DNA of 27,582 bases from Lysobacteraceae bacterium UBA6001 (GCA_002429615.1 DJAN01000230.1:1-27582); one strand, 5' to 3'; shown: positions 14,669 through 22,591, counted from the stretch's first letter. Notes: a model not told the origin generated them from the sequence alone. Made by a program: numbers and translations.

Positions 14669-15957
14669 GCGAGGCACAACCCAAACTGGTCCGCGCGGTC
14701 GGCCGCTGGCAGCTGGTCGGCCTGTCGATCAACGACGTCATCGGCAGCGGCATCTACCTGCTGCCTGCCGCCACCGCCGCCCTGCTAGGCCCGATGAGCC
14801 TGTGGGCGGTGGTGCTGGCCGGCATCGTGGTCGCCCTGCTGGTGGCCTGCTACGCGCAGGCGGCGAGCTGCTTCGACCAGCCCGGCGGCAGCTATCTGTA
14901 TGCGCGCGAGGCGTTCGGCCCGTTCGTCGGCTTCGAGATCGGCTGGATGATCTGGCTGACCCGCATCAGCTCGGCGGCGGCATTGAGCAATGGCCTCGCC
15001 GATGCGGTGGCGCGGTTCTGGCCGGCGGCCGGCAGCGAGGGCCTGGCGCGCCTGGGCGTGGTCGCCGGCTCGTTGGGCCTGCTCACCGCGATCAACGTGA
15101 TCGGCGTGCGCTCGGCCGCGCGTACCGGCGTGGCGCTGGCCATCGGCAAGCTGGTGCCGCTGCTGCTGTTCATCGGCATCGGCGTGTTCTACATCGACTG
15201 GTCGTGGGCGTTCTCCGGCCAGTCGCCGGACCTGCACGACGTCGGCAATCTCGGCCAGGCGGCGTTGCTGCTGCTGTTCGCCTATGCCGGCTTCGAGAAC
15301 ATTCCCGCCGCCGCCAGCGAATACCACAACCCGCGCCGCGACCTGCCGTTCGCGCTGGTGACGATGATCATCACCGTCACCCTGATCTACGCGCTGGTGC
15401 AGCTGGTGGCGCAGGGCAACCTGCCCGGCATCGCCACCTCGCAGGCGCCGCTGGCCGATGCCGCCAGCCGCTTCGGTGGCGAGTTCCTGGCGCTGGTGCT
15501 GACCGTGGGCGCGACCATCTCCATCCTCGGCACCACCAGCAACACGGTGATGCTGGGGCCGCGCTTCCTCTATGCGCTGGCGCGCGATGGCTATGGACCG
15601 AAGTTCCTGGCGCAGGTGCATCCGCGCTTCCACACCCCGGCCGCGGCGGTGCTGACCCAGGGCGTGATCTCGCTGGCGCTGGCGCTGTCCGGCTCGTTCG
15701 TGCAGCTGGCGCTGTTGTCGATGGTGACGCGCCTGCTCGCCTATATCGGCACCGCCGCCGCGGTGCTGGTGCTGGCACGCCGGTTCCGCGACCGGCCGGA
15801 CGTGCTGCACCTGCCCGGCGGCCCGTTGATTCCGCTGGCGGCACTGGCGCTGTCGCTGGCCCTGCTCGCCAGCGCCAGCTGGCAGAACCTCGCCGCCACC
15901 GGCGTGGCCCTGCTGATCGGCGCCGGCATCTACCTGTTCCCGCGCGAGCGCCGCTGA
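14665..15957 (+). CDS. APC-superfamily amino acid permease
   Basis: A 430-residue inner-membrane transporter with about 12 transmembrane helices. The N-terminus carries the APC hallmark INDVIGSGIYLLP in helix 1. Other family segments are CFDQPGGSYLYAREAFGPFVGFEIGW, FAYAGFENIPAAASEYHNPRRDLPFAL and SNTVMLGPRFLYALARDGYGPKFL. It resembles the amino-acid/polyamine antiporter branch. The gene begins in the stop codon of the L,D-transpeptidase gene and ends the plus-strand operon. Its position suggests uptake of amino acids or dipeptides released from murein (L-Ala, D-Ala, Glu, diaminopimelate or L-Ala-D-Glu), but specificity cannot be read. The end lies 12 bp from the convergent CcdC-like gene, with no obvious terminator between them. 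Confidence 0.93.
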   Translation: MSEAQPKLVRAVGRWQLVGLSINDVIGSGIYLLPAATAALLGPMSLWAVVLAGIVVALLVACYAQAASCFDQPGGSYLYAREAFGPFVGFEIGWMIWLTRISSAAALSNGLADAVARFWPAAGSEGLARLGVVAGSLGLLTAINVIGVRSAARTGVALAIGKLVPLLLFIGIGVFYIDWSWAFSGQSPDLHDVGNLGQAALLLLFAYAGFENIPAAASEYHNPRRDLPFALVTMIITVTLIYALVQLVAQGNLPGIATSQAPLADAASRFGGEFLALVLTVGATISILGTTSNTVMLGPRFLYALARDGYGPKFLAQVHPRFHTPAAAVLTQGVISLALALSGSFVQLALLSMVTRLLAYIGTAAAVLVLARRFRDRPDVLHLPGGPLIPLAALALSLALLASASWQNLAATGVALLIGAGIYLFPRERR

Positions 15958-15969
15958 GCGCGGCAGACC

Positions 15970-16473
15970 TCAGCGCGCGTGCAGCGCGCGCATGCGCAGG
16001 ATCAGGCCCAGGCCCTGGGTGAGCGAATACATCACCAGCGCCGCCGCGATGGCCAGCGTCAGCGGGCTGGCCTGCTGCGTGGTCTGGCCGAAGCCCGCGG
16101 AGAACGCGCCCTGGCCCCAGCGCCATGCCAGCCGCGCCACCAGCAGCACGGCCAGGCCGCCGCCGATCCACGGATTGGGTGTGTAGCTGGCCACGCCGTT
16201 GTCCAGTTCGATGCGGGTGTGATGCAGCGCGAACAGCCCCAGCGCCACGCCGGCCACGCCACCACCAGCCATGCCCAGCGCAACATGCGGAACCACGCAG
16301 GCCAGCAGCACCAGCATCGCGGTGATGACCGACAGGAACACCACGCGCGCGATCGTGCGTTTGGGCTGCCACGGCTGGCGGCCGAAATAGCGCCGCATGC
16401 GCCGGTAATACAACAGCCCCATGCCGGCGGCGGTGAGGTATGGCATCAACGGCGACAACGTCTGCGCGGGCAT
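15970..16473 (-). CDS. CcdC-like (DUF1453-type) integral membrane protein
   Basis: A 167-residue membrane protein with about five hydrophobic segments. A cytoplasmic loop after the first helix contains YYRRMRRYFGRQPWQPKR. The segment HHTRIELDNGVASYTPNPWIGG near residue 90 matches the YTPNPxIG feature of the DUF1453/CcdC family, as I recall it. ATG at 16473 is preceded by AGGGGG about 10 bases upstream. It is divergent from the small acidic protein at 16609 across a 135-bp spacer with an inverted repeat. CcdC has been named from neighbours of cytochrome c biogenesis genes, but no such genes are here, so the function is open. Confidence 0.72.
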   Translation of the reverse strand: MPAQTLSPLMPYLTAAGMGLLYYRRMRRYFGRQPWQPKRTIARVVFLSVITAMLVLLACVVPHVALGMAGGGVAGVALGLFALHHTRIELDNGVASYTPNPWIGGGLAVLLVARLAWRWGQGAFSAGFGQTTQQASPLTLAIAAALVMYSLTQGLGLILRMRALHAR

Positions 16474-16521
16474 CTGGCATTCCCCCTGGTGGAAAGTCCG
16501 ATCGTAACCGCAAGCACACGC

Positions 16522-16566
16522 GCCGTTAATGGTGCCGTCACCGCACCTGCCGCCGCCCTTAACGGC
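16522..16566. repeat. 8-bp inverted repeat GCCGTTAA / TTAACGGC in the divergent spacer
   Basis: Perfect arms at 16522-16529 and 16559-16566, between the CcdC-like gene (start 16473) and the acidic protein gene (start 16609). It resembles the longer TTAACG-containing pair at 2626-2677. A regulator site is possible; a chance dyad is not excluded. Confidence 0.45.
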
Positions 16567-16608
16567 CACCGGCCTACCGTGGGCAAAACCCTGAGGAGGC
16601 GCGACCCC

Positions 16609-16929
16609 ATGAACGTGACTTACCAGATTCCCGGCAGGGCGCCGGAAGAAAACGAGCGCGATGCCGTTTCGCGCTACTGGCGCGACCAGTTCCCGGAAGA
16701 ACCGTATTACGCCGAGGGCGAGCACTACGAGGATTACGAGCCGGCCTATCTCGCCGGCCACGAAGCCCGCGTGCGCAATTTCGAGCAGGCCTACGAGCAG
16801 GTCGAGGCCGAGCTGCGGCAGCGCTGGGAGGCGGACAAGGGCAGCGACAGCCTGGCTTGGAGCAAGGCCCGCCACGCCGTGCGCCGTGCCTGGGAGCGCG
16901 CCGGCCACTGGGGCCGTGAGACCGGCTGA
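16609..16929 (+). CDS. Small acidic conserved hypothetical protein
   Basis: A 106-residue soluble protein, acidic and rich in aromatic residues. It has a [25 protein letters not shown] segment (about 23-47) and a helical [19 protein letters not shown] segment. The C-terminus ([19 protein letters not shown]) ends in Trp/Arg-rich helix. The pattern of a (D/E)YxPAY block followed by LxWxxARxAxRxAW resembles uncharacterised proteins common in proteobacteria, often near stress genes. GAGGAGG lies 9 bases before the ATG, an excellent ribosome-binding site, suggesting high translation. The next gene starts 47 bp downstream, so they may be co-transcribed. Function unknown. Confidence 0.8.
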   Translation: MNVTYQIPGRAPEENERDAVSRYWRDQFPEEPYYAEGEHYEDYEPAYLAGHEARVRNFEQAYEQVEAELRQRWEADKGSDSLAWSKARHAVRRAWERAGHWGRETG

Positions 16930-16976
16930 ACGCGTTGCAGGTTAAGGTGCGGGACCACGATCCAAGGAGTTCGAGC

Positions 16977-18137
16977 ATGTCCTTCCATCGTCCGACCCGC
17001 ACGCTGCGGGCCTGCGCCGTCGCCTTGGCGCTGGCGTTGCCGTTCTCCGCGCTTGCCGCCGATGCGCCCGCCGCCGTCGCGCGTGCCGACTGGCCATTCG
17101 CCGCCACCGAGGTCACCCGCTTCGATGAGCCCTGGGCGATGGCGTTCCTGCCCGACGGTACGCTGCTGGTCAGCGAGAAGCGCGGTGAACTCCAGCGCTT
17201 TGATCCGCGCAGCAACCGCAAGGCACGCGTCACCGGCGTGCCGAAAGTGGACTACGGCGGCCAGGGTGGCTTTGGCGATGTGTTGCCGCACCCTGGGTTC
17301 GCACGCAACGGCTGGGTTTACCTGAGCTATGTCGAAGCCGGCGAAGGCGACACCCGCGGCGGTGCGGTGGCGCGCGCGAAACTGACGCTGGATGCGCAGG
17401 GCGGCGGCGCCCTGTCCGATCTCAAGGTGATCTGGCGGCAGGTACCGAAGGTGAGCGGACGCGGGCATTACGGGCATCGGCTGGCGTTCGGGCCGGATGG
17501 CAAGCTGTGGATCACGTCCAGCGAGCGGCAGAAGTTCGATCCGGCGCAGGACATGGGCAGCAACCTCGGCAAGATCGTGCGCCTCAACGACGACGGCAGC
17601 GTGCCGGCCGACAACCCGTTCGCGAAACAGGGTGGCGTCGCGGCGCAGGTATGGTCGCTGGGGCATCGCAATGCGCTGGGCATCGCCTTCGATGCGCAGG
17701 GACGGCTGTGGGAGCACGAGATGGGGCCGCAAGGCGGTGACGAATTGAACCTGATCACGCGCGGCGCGAACTATGGGTATCCGATCGTCTCCAATGGCGA
17801 CCATTACGACGGCACGCCGATTCCGGATCACGACACCCGCCCGGAATTCGCTGCCCCGAAGGTGACCTGGACCCCGGTGATCTCACCGGCGGGTTTCATC
17901 ATCTACAGCGGCAAGCAGTTCCCGGCGTGGCGCGGTAATGGCTTCATCGGCGGCCTGTCCTCGCATGCGCTGGTGCGCGTGGCGTTCGACGGCGAGCAGG
18001 CGCGCGAGGTGGAGCGTTACGACTTGGGCGAGCGTATCCGCGAGGTCGAACAGGGCCCGGACGGTGCGATCTGGTTGCTGGAGGACGGCAAGGATGCGGG
18101 CGCCGGCCGTCTGCTGCGCTTGTCGCCGCGAGCCTGA
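16977..18137 (+). CDS. PQQ-dependent sugar dehydrogenase (Asd/GdhB-like beta-propeller), secreted
   Basis: A 386-residue periplasmic protein with a signal peptide (about 1-27, ending SALAADA). The rest is a six-bladed beta propeller of the soluble glucose/aldose sugar dehydrogenase family. Typical segments are [17 protein letters not shown] [38 protein letters not shown] (catalytic-His region), [36 protein letters not shown] and [10 protein letters not shown]. Family members oxidise aldoses using PQQ bound across the propeller. ATG at 16977 has AAGGAG 8 bases upstream and begins the signal peptide. It is followed 13 bp later by the YciI-like gene. Residues around the catalytic His differ slightly from the common HFGSR version (HYGHR), so substrate preference is uncertain. 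Confidence 0.93.
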   Translation: MSFHRPTRTLRACAVALALALPFSALAADAPAAVARADWPFAATEVTRFDEPWAMAFLPDGTLLVSEKRGELQRFDPRSNRKARVTGVPKVDYGGQGGFGDVLPHPGFARNGWVYLSYVEAGEGDTRGGAVARAKLTLDAQGGGALSDLKVIWRQVPKVSGRGHYGHRLAFGPDGKLWITSSERQKFDPAQDMGSNLGKIVRLNDDGSVPADNPFAKQGGVAAQVWSLGHRNALGIAFDAQGRLWEHEMGPQGGDELNLITRGANYGYPIVSNGDHYDGTPIPDHDTRPEFAAPKVTWTPVISPAGFIIYSGKQFPAWRGNGFIGGLSSHALVRVAFDGEQAREVERYDLGERIREVEQGPDGAIWLLEDGKDAGAGRLLRLSPRA

Positions 18138-18150
18138 CGGGGTTACGACG

Positions 18151-18462
18151 ATGGCGCATTTCCTGCTGTTCTACGATGCCGCGCCGGACTACCTGCAGCG
18201 GCGGGGCGAGTTTCGCGACGCGCATCTACGCCTGGCCTGGGCGGCCGCCGCGCGCGGCGAACTGGTGCTGGGCGGCGCGCTGGACGCACCGGTGGACGGC
18301 GCGGTGCTGCTGTTCCAGGGCGAGGATGCCGCGGTGGCGGAGGACTTCGCGCGCAATGACCCGTATGTGCTTGCGGGGCTGGTGCGCGAATGGCGCGTGC
18401 GCGCATGGACGACGGTGGTGGGCAAGCAGGCGATGACACCGGTAAAGCCCGCGTCCCTCTGA
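18151..18462 (+). CDS. YciI-like protein
   Basis: A 103-residue ferredoxin-fold protein of the YciI family. It has the expected N-terminal strand MAHFLLFYDAAPDYLQRRGEFRDAHL with the conserved Asp-His pair (D23, H25). The ELVLGGAL hairpin and the FARNDPYVLAGLVREWRVRAW C-terminal block follow. YciI proteins are small putative dehydratase/dehydrogenase-like enzymes of unsettled role. It lies 13 bp after the sugar dehydrogenase and is probably co-transcribed with it. The stop is followed almost at once by the 13-bp tandem repeat. Confidence 0.9.
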   Translation: MAHFLLFYDAAPDYLQRRGEFRDAHLRLAWAAAARGELVLGGALDAPVDGAVLLFQGEDAAVAEDFARNDPYVLAGLVREWRVRAWTTVVGKQAMTPVKPASL

Positions 18463-18477
18463 AGGCGTCCGCCGCCC

Positions 18478-18543
18478 CTCAACCAATACTCTCGGCCAAA
18501 ACCCTCAACCGACACCGTTGACCAACACACTTGACCAACACAC
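18478..18543. repeat. Degenerate 13-bp tandem repeat, five units
   Basis: Units begin at 18478, 18491, 18504, 18518 and 18531, each 13 bp (the third 14). The last two are identical (TTGACCAACACAC). The first three share the pattern CTCrrCC with an A-rich end. The array runs directly into the first REP element at 18544. Confidence 0.7.
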
Positions 18544-18570
18544 TTGTAGGAGCGGCTTCAGCCGCGACCG
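18544..18570 (+). repeat. REP-like element 1
   Basis: TTGTAGGAGCGGCTTCAGCC followed by GCGACCG, with stem GCGGCT/AGCCGC (18552-18565) around TC. This is the head-plus-hairpin form of dispersed REP elements of Xanthomonadaceae and Pseudomonas. It is paired with an inverted copy at 18613. Confidence 0.82.
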
Positions 18571-18612
18571 TAGATCACCAGTGCCAGCAGAAATTCTCGA
18601 GCCCTGAAACAG

Positions 18613-18640
18613 TCGGGGCTGAAGCCCCTCCTACAAAAAA
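18613..18640 (-). repeat. REP-like element 2, inverted
   Basis: The minus strand reads TGTAGGAGGGGCTTCAGCCC then CGAC, with stem GGGGCT/AGCCCC (18615-18628). It is a variant of element 1 in opposite orientation, making a BIME-like inverted pair in the convergent spacer. Confidence 0.8.
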
Positions 18641-18685
18641 AGGCGCCTCGTCCTGACAGGAATCTCACGTGGAAGGCCAGCTCCC

Positions 18686-18712
18686 TTGTAAGAGCGGCTT
18701 CAGCCGCGACCG
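18686..18712 (+). repeat. REP-like element 3
   Basis: TTGTAAGAGCGGCTTCAGCC followed by GCGACCG differs from element 1 by a single base (A for G in the head). The stem is at 18694-18707. It ends 42 bp from the stop of the GH3 gene. Confidence 0.8.
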
Positions 18713-18754
18713 GAAGAACAAGCAGCCCGCGACCCACCCGCAAGCCACCCTACC

Positions 18755-20929
18755 TCACCCCGCCAGCAGCTCAAACTGCAGCGCCTCACCAGCCGTCGCA
18801 TTCGCGCACACCCACACATCGAACACCCCCGGCTCGGCACCCAACTCGCCGCGCGGATTGGTGAACGCCAGCGCGTGGCGATCCAGCGTGAACACCACCT
18901 CGGCGCTCTCACCCGGCGCCAGCGCGATCTTGCGAAACCCCTTCAACTCGCGCACCGGCCGCACCCGGCTGGCGACGCGATCGTGCACATACAGCTGCAC
19001 CACTTCCTCACCCGCCACTGCACCGGTATTGCGCACCGTGGTGCGCACGGTCAGCGTGTCATTCCAGCCCAAGCTCGACGTATCCAGCCGCGGCACGTCA
19101 TACGCGAACGTGGTGTAGCTCAACCCAAAGCCGAACGGATACAGCGCCTCGTTCGGAATCTCGCGCCAGCGCGCCTTGAACTCCGACATCGTCGGCAGTT
19201 CCGGGCGCCCGGTGCGCGGATGGTTGTAAAAGTACGGCTGCTGCCCGCTGACCTGCGGAAAGCTCACCGGCAGGCGCGCGGACGGGTTGTAGTCGCCGAA
19301 CAGCACATCGGCCACCGCGGTACCGGTCTGCGTGCCGAGGAACCAGGTCACCAGCAGCGCCTGCGCATCGCGCACGGCACCCTGCAACGCCAGCGCACGG
19401 CCATTGCGCAGCAGCACCACCACCGGCGTGCCGGTGGCGGCCACCGCCTCGGCCAGCGCCTGCTGCGCCGGCGGCAGCACGATCTCGGTGCGCGACTGCG
19501 CCTCGCCGCTGTAGCGCTGCGGTTCGCCCACCGCCAGCACCACCACGTCGGCGGCGCGCGCGGCGGCCACGGCCGCCTCGATGCCGCCGTCCAGCGGCGC
19601 TTCCAGCTGGCAACCATCCACCACCACCAGCGATTCCGGTGCCGCCAAGGCGCCACGCAGGCCCTCGTCGAGCGCCACATAACGCGACTTGTCGCCGAAC
19701 AGCGTCCAGCAGCCCTCGATGTTGTCGCGGTCGCGCGCGAACGGACCGATCAGCGCGATCTTCTGCCCCTGCCTGCGCAGCGGCAGCACGTTGCCCTGGT
19801 TGCGCAGCAGCACCATCGAACGGCGCGCCGCGTCACGCGACAGCGCATCATGCGCGGCGAGCTGCGCGGTATCGGCCTCGCGTGCCAGGTCCAGCGAGCG
19901 GTACGGCGCATCGAACAAGCCAATCGCGTCTTTCAATTCGAGGATGCGGCGCACGGCGGCATCCACCACCGCCATCGGCACCTCGCCGCGCTCGACCAGG
20001 TCCGGCAGGTGCGCGGCATAGAAGCCGCTCTGCATGCTCAGGTCCAGGCCGGCCAGGAACGCCTTCTTGGTCGCATCGCGGTCGTCGGCGGCATAGCCGT
20101 GCGCGACCAGCTCCATGTCGGCGGTGTAGTCGGAGATCACCACGCCGGGGAACTGCCATTCGCCGCGCAGAATCTCGGTCAGCAGCTCATGGTTGGCGCT
20201 GGCGGGCACGCCGTTGATGTCGTTGAAGGACGACATCACGGTCAGCGCCCCGGCCTCGAACGCGGCCTTGAACGGCGGCAGGTGCACGTCGCGCAGGGTC
20301 TGCGGGGCCAGCTCGACGTAGTTGTATTCCATGCCGGCGGCCACCGCGCCATAGGCGGCGAAGTGCTTCGGCGTGGCCAGCAGGGCGTCGTCGGCCTTCA
20401 GGTCGCTGCCCTGGAAGCCACGCACGCGCGCGGCGGCGAACGCGCAGCCCAGCACCACGTCCTCGCCGGCGCCTTCGGCGCCACGGCCCCAGCGCTGGTC
20501 GCGGGCGATGTCCACGGCCGGAGCGAAGGTCCAGTGCAGGCCGGCGGCGGTCGCCTCAATGGCGGTGACGCGGGCGGTGCGCTCGGCCAGCTCGGGCTCG
20601 AAGCTGGCCGCTTCGCCCAGCGGGATCGGGAACACCGTGCGCATGCCATGGATGACGTCGGCGGCCAGCAGCACCGGGATGCCGAGCCGGCTCTCCTCCA
20701 CCGCGACCTTCTGGATCTGGCGACCCAGCGCGACACCGACACCGTTGAACAGCGTGCCCACCCGGCCATCGCGCACCTGCGCCAGCACTTCCTCGGCGTT
20801 GCGAACGTTGGCCTCCGGATTCACGTCCGGAGCGAAGGGCCGGACCATGTCGGCGAAGACGCCCAGCTGTCCGACCTTCTCCTCGAGGGTCATGCGGGCG
20901 ATCAGGTCGGAGATGCGGTCGGCAGCCAT
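18755..20929 (-). CDS. Glycoside hydrolase family 3 beta-glucosidase (BglX-like), apparently cytoplasmic
   Basis: A 724-residue GH3 enzyme that removes terminal beta-D-glucosyl residues. The N-terminal TIM-barrel domain has MTLEEKVGQLG, ADVIHGMRTVFPIPLG, APAVDIARDQRWGRGAEGAGED and KHFAAYG (188-190), with the nucleophile D267 in VVISDYTADMEL. The alpha/beta sandwich domain (about 370-590) and a C-terminal fibronectin-III-like domain (about 620-700, RTTVRNTGAVAGEEVVQLYV) complete the BglX order. Unlike periplasmic BglX, this protein starts MAADRIS with no signal peptide. ATG at 20929 has AAGGA 5-6 bases upstream. A LacI-type operator lies 12 bp before the ATG, so sugar-responsive repression is likely. 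No sugar transporter neighbours it. Natural substrate unknown. Confidence 0.93.
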   Translation of the reverse strand: MAADRISDLIARMTLEEKVGQLGVFADMVRPFAPDVNPEANVRNAEEVLAQVRDGRVGTLFNGVGVALGRQIQKVAVEESRLGIPVLLAADVIHGMRTVFPIPLGEAASFEPELAERTARVTAIEATAAGLHWTFAPAVDIARDQRWGRGAEGAGEDVVLGCAFAAARVRGFQGSDLKADDALLATPKHFAAYGAVAAGMEYNYVELAPQTLRDVHLPPFKAAFEAGALTVMSSFNDINGVPASANHELLTEILRGEWQFPGVVISDYTADMELVAHGYAADDRDATKKAFLAGLDLSMQSGFYAAHLPDLVERGEVPMAVVDAAVRRILELKDAIGLFDAPYRSLDLAREADTAQLAAHDALSRDAARRSMVLLRNQGNVLPLRRQGQKIALIGPFARDRDNIEGCWTLFGDKSRYVALDEGLRGALAAPESLVVVDGCQLEAPLDGGIEAAVAAARAADVVVLAVGEPQRYSGEAQSRTEIVLPPAQQALAEAVAATGTPVVVLLRNGRALALQGAVRDAQALLVTWFLGTQTGTAVADVLFGDYNPSARLPVSFPQVSGQQPYFYNHPRTGRPELPTMSEFKARWREIPNEALYPFGFGLSYTTFAYDVPRLDTSSLGWNDTLTVRTTVRNTGAVAGEEVVQLYVHDRVASRVRPVRELKGFRKIALAPGESAEVVFTLDRHALAFTNPRGELGAEPGVFDVWVCANATAGEALQFELLAG

Positions 20930-20940
20930 GGAGTCCTTGA

Positions 20941-20968
20941 GAAAACGTTTACATGGCCGCCCATCATA
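20941..20968 (-). promoter_or_regulatory. Promoter and LacI-family operator of the GH3 beta-glucosidase gene
   Basis: On the minus strand TGTAAACGTTTTC (20941-20953) contains the palindrome AAACGTTT (20943-20950), with the central CG typical of LacI/GalR-family operators. A TATGAT -10 hexamer sits at 20963-20968, placing the predicted transcription start over the operator. No good -35 is seen. A LacI-type repressor is not encoded in this window. Confidence 0.6.
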
Positions 20969-21065
20969 GCGCTCGCGGGGCCGCACCGGGTGAAAGATGC
21001 ATTCTCCATTCGCTGGCGAATTGAGGCAACGAGGGCGTGGCCGGCAGCCCGGCCGGGAGCGCGAC

Positions 21066-21419
21066 TCAGTCCCGGCTGCGCTCGATGATCACGCCCACCG
21101 CGCGCGCGCCGCGCACCGCACCGGGCTTGCTGAGCTTGAGCCGCAGCCAGCGCACGCCGAACTCGTCCAGGACGATCTGCGCGCAGCGCTCGGCCAGGGT
21201 CTCGACCAGGCCGAAGTCGGACTGGCCGACGAATTCCACCAGGCGCCGGCTGACCGCTTTGTAGTTGAGGGTGTCGGCAATGTCGTCGCTGGCGGCGGGG
21301 CGACGGTTGTCGAAGCCCATCTCCAGGTCGAAGCGCAGGGTCTGGCGGATGCGCCGTTCCCAGTCGTAGATGCCGATCAGGGCGTCGATCTCCAGCCCTT
21401 CGATGAAAACCTTATCCAT
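21066..21419 (-). CDS. folB: Dihydroneopterin aldolase
   Basis: A 117-residue enzyme of folate synthesis that converts 7,8-dihydroneopterin to 6-hydroxymethyl-dihydropterin and glycolaldehyde. It has the T-fold family segments [49 protein letters not shown] and the catalytic-Lys segment LKLSKPGAV. Length is typical. The start codon overlaps the stop of tsaD by 8 bp (ATGGATAAG holds both), so folB is translationally coupled to tsaD. This tsaD-folB pairing is common in gammaproteobacteria. Confidence 0.95.
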   Translation of the reverse strand: MDKVFIEGLEIDALIGIYDWERRIRQTLRFDLEMGFDNRRPAASDDIADTLNYKAVSRRLVEFVGQSDFGLVETLAERCAQIVLDEFGVRWLRLKLSKPGAVRGARAVGVIIERSRD

Positions 21420-22470
21420 GCGCCGCAGCGGCTCCCTTGTCCTGTGCCAGCGGGGCCAGCGTGGCCATGTCCCAGCGCGGGGTGACGTGCACCGCCGCGT
21501 CGTCGTGCTGCCCGGCCTCCAGGCGCAGCGCGCCGGCGAAGGCGATCATCGCGCCGTTGTCGGTGCACAGCGACGGGCGTGGGAAGCACACCCGGCCACC
21601 CCGGCGCTGCGCCATCTCCTGCAGCTTGGCGCGCAGGCGGCGGTTGGCGCCGACGCCACCGGCCACCACCAGGGTGTCGCAACCGGCCGCGTCCAGCGCG
21701 CGCTCGCACTTGATGGCCAGGGTGTCGACCACGGCGTCCTCGAAGCCACGCGCGATGTCCGCCCGGGTGGTCTCGCTCTGGTCGCTGTCGCGCCAGGCCA
21801 GCAGGACCTGGGTCTTCAGGCCGGAAAAGCTGAAATCCAGGCCGGGGCGGTCGGTCATCGGGCGGGCGAAGCGGAAGCGGCCCGGGGTGCCCTGCTCGGC
21901 CAGCTTGGCCAGCTGCGGGCCGCCCGGGTACGGCAGCCCCATCAGTTTGGCGGTCTTGTCGAAGGCCTCGCCGGCGGCGTCGTCCAGCGTTTCGCCCAGC
22001 AGGCGGTAGGCGCCGATGCGGTCCACCGCCACCAGCTGGGTATGCCCGCCGGACACCAGCAGGGCCACGAACGGCGGCTCGGGCGGATCGTCCTCCATCA
22101 GCGGGGCGAGCAGGTGGCCTTCCATATGGTGGACGCCGATCGCCGGCACATCCAGCGCCCAGGCCAGCGAGCGGGCCACGCCGGCGCCGACCAGCAGCGC
22201 GCCGACCAGCCCGGGGCCGGCCGTATAGGCCACGCCATCCAGCTCGCCCGGCGCCAGGCCGGCATCGGCCAGGGTCTGGCGGACCAGCGGCAGCAGCTTG
22301 CGCACGTGGTCGCGACTGGCCAGCTCGGGCACCACGCCGCCGTATTCGGCGTGCAGGGCGATCTGGCTGTATACGTGGTGGGCGCGCAGGGCCTGGTCCG
22401 GCGCCAGGCCGGTGTCATACACGGCCACGCCGGTCTCGTCGCAGGACGATTCGATGCCAAGGACTTTCAT
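21412..22470 (-). CDS. tsaD: tRNA N6-adenosine threonylcarbamoyltransferase TsaD
   Basis: A 352-residue essential enzyme that, with TsaB/TsaE, transfers threonylcarbamoyl to A37 of ANN-decoding tRNAs (t6A). The ASKHA fold shows [19 protein letters not shown], the iron-ligand HMEGH (H115, H119), [19 protein letters not shown] and [12 protein letters not shown] with [13 protein letters not shown] at 22470 is the family start ([13 protein letters not shown]). GGAGG lies only 2 bases before it and CACAAT only 8, so initiation may be nearly leaderless; ATG at 22479 is less likely. It is divergent from rpsU, as in E. coli, and overlaps folB downstream. Confidence 0.97.
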   Translation of the reverse strand: MKVLGIESSCDETGVAVYDTGLAPDQALRAHHVYSQIALHAEYGGVVPELASRDHVRKLLPLVRQTLADAGLAPGELDGVAYTAGPGLVGALLVGAGVARSLAWALDVPAIGVHHMEGHLLAPLMEDDPPEPPFVALLVSGGHTQLVAVDRIGAYRLLGETLDDAAGEAFDKTAKLMGLPYPGGPQLAKLAEQGTPGRFRFARPMTDRPGLDFSFSGLKTQVLLAWRDSDQSETTRADIARGFEDAVVDTLAIKCERALDAAGCDTLVVAGGVGANRRLRAKLQEMAQRRGGRVCFPRPSLCTDNGAMIAFAGALRLEAGQHDDAAVHVTPRWDMATLAPLAQDKGAAAAHG

Positions 22471-22477
22471 GGCCTCC

Positions 22478-22505
22478 ATTGTGGGCCCGCCAGCGCCAGA
22501 GGCAA
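22478..22505 (-). promoter_or_regulatory. Candidate tsaD promoter
   Basis: On the minus strand TTGCCT (22500-22505) and CACAAT (22478-22483) are 16 bp apart. The -10 ends 8 bp before the tsaD ATG. Its -35 lies inside the GCAAGCCC/GGGCTTGC palindrome shared with the rpsU promoter. Confidence 0.5.
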
Positions 22506-22519
22506 GCCCGGGGGCTTGC
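22502..22519. promoter_or_regulatory. Palindrome covering the -35 regions of both tsaD and rpsU promoters
   Basis: GCAAGCCC-gg-GGGCTTGC has perfect 8-bp arms. A further direct copy of GCAAGCC occurs at 22529-22535, just before the rpsU -10. The placement suggests an operator for joint control, but no regulator is known from the sequence. Confidence 0.4.
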
Positions 22520-22543
22520 ACGTCGCTGGCAAGCCGTTATAAT
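22516..22543 (+). promoter_or_regulatory. Strong sigma-70 promoter of rpsU
   Basis: TTGCAC (22516-22521) and a perfect TATAAT (22538-22543) with 16-bp spacing, about 48 bp upstream of the rpsU ATG. This is the clearest promoter in the window. Confidence 0.9.
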
Positions 22544-22552
22544 GCGCGGCTC

Positions 22553-22586
22553 ACCGGGACCTAACCCGGTCATCATAGTCCCGGAG
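22553..22586 (+). promoter_or_regulatory. rpsU leader with two mutually exclusive hairpins, one covering the Shine-Dalgarno
   Basis: Hairpin A pairs ACCGGG (22553-22558) with CCCGGT (22565-22570). Hairpin B pairs CCGGGAC (22554-22560) with GTCCCGG (22578-22584), a perfect 7-bp stem whose 3' arm takes the first bases of the GGAG (22583-22586) ribosome-binding site. They share the 22554-22558 arm and cannot coexist. This is the geometry of a translational switch, possibly autoregulatory; it is not experimentally supported here. Confidence 0.5.
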
Positions 22587-22591
22587 ATTCC

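Noticed and set aside
18478..18712. CRISPR array
   Set aside because: The tandem units are 13 bp with no spacers between them, and the REP elements are three scattered hairpins of mixed orientation, not direct repeats with uniform spacers.
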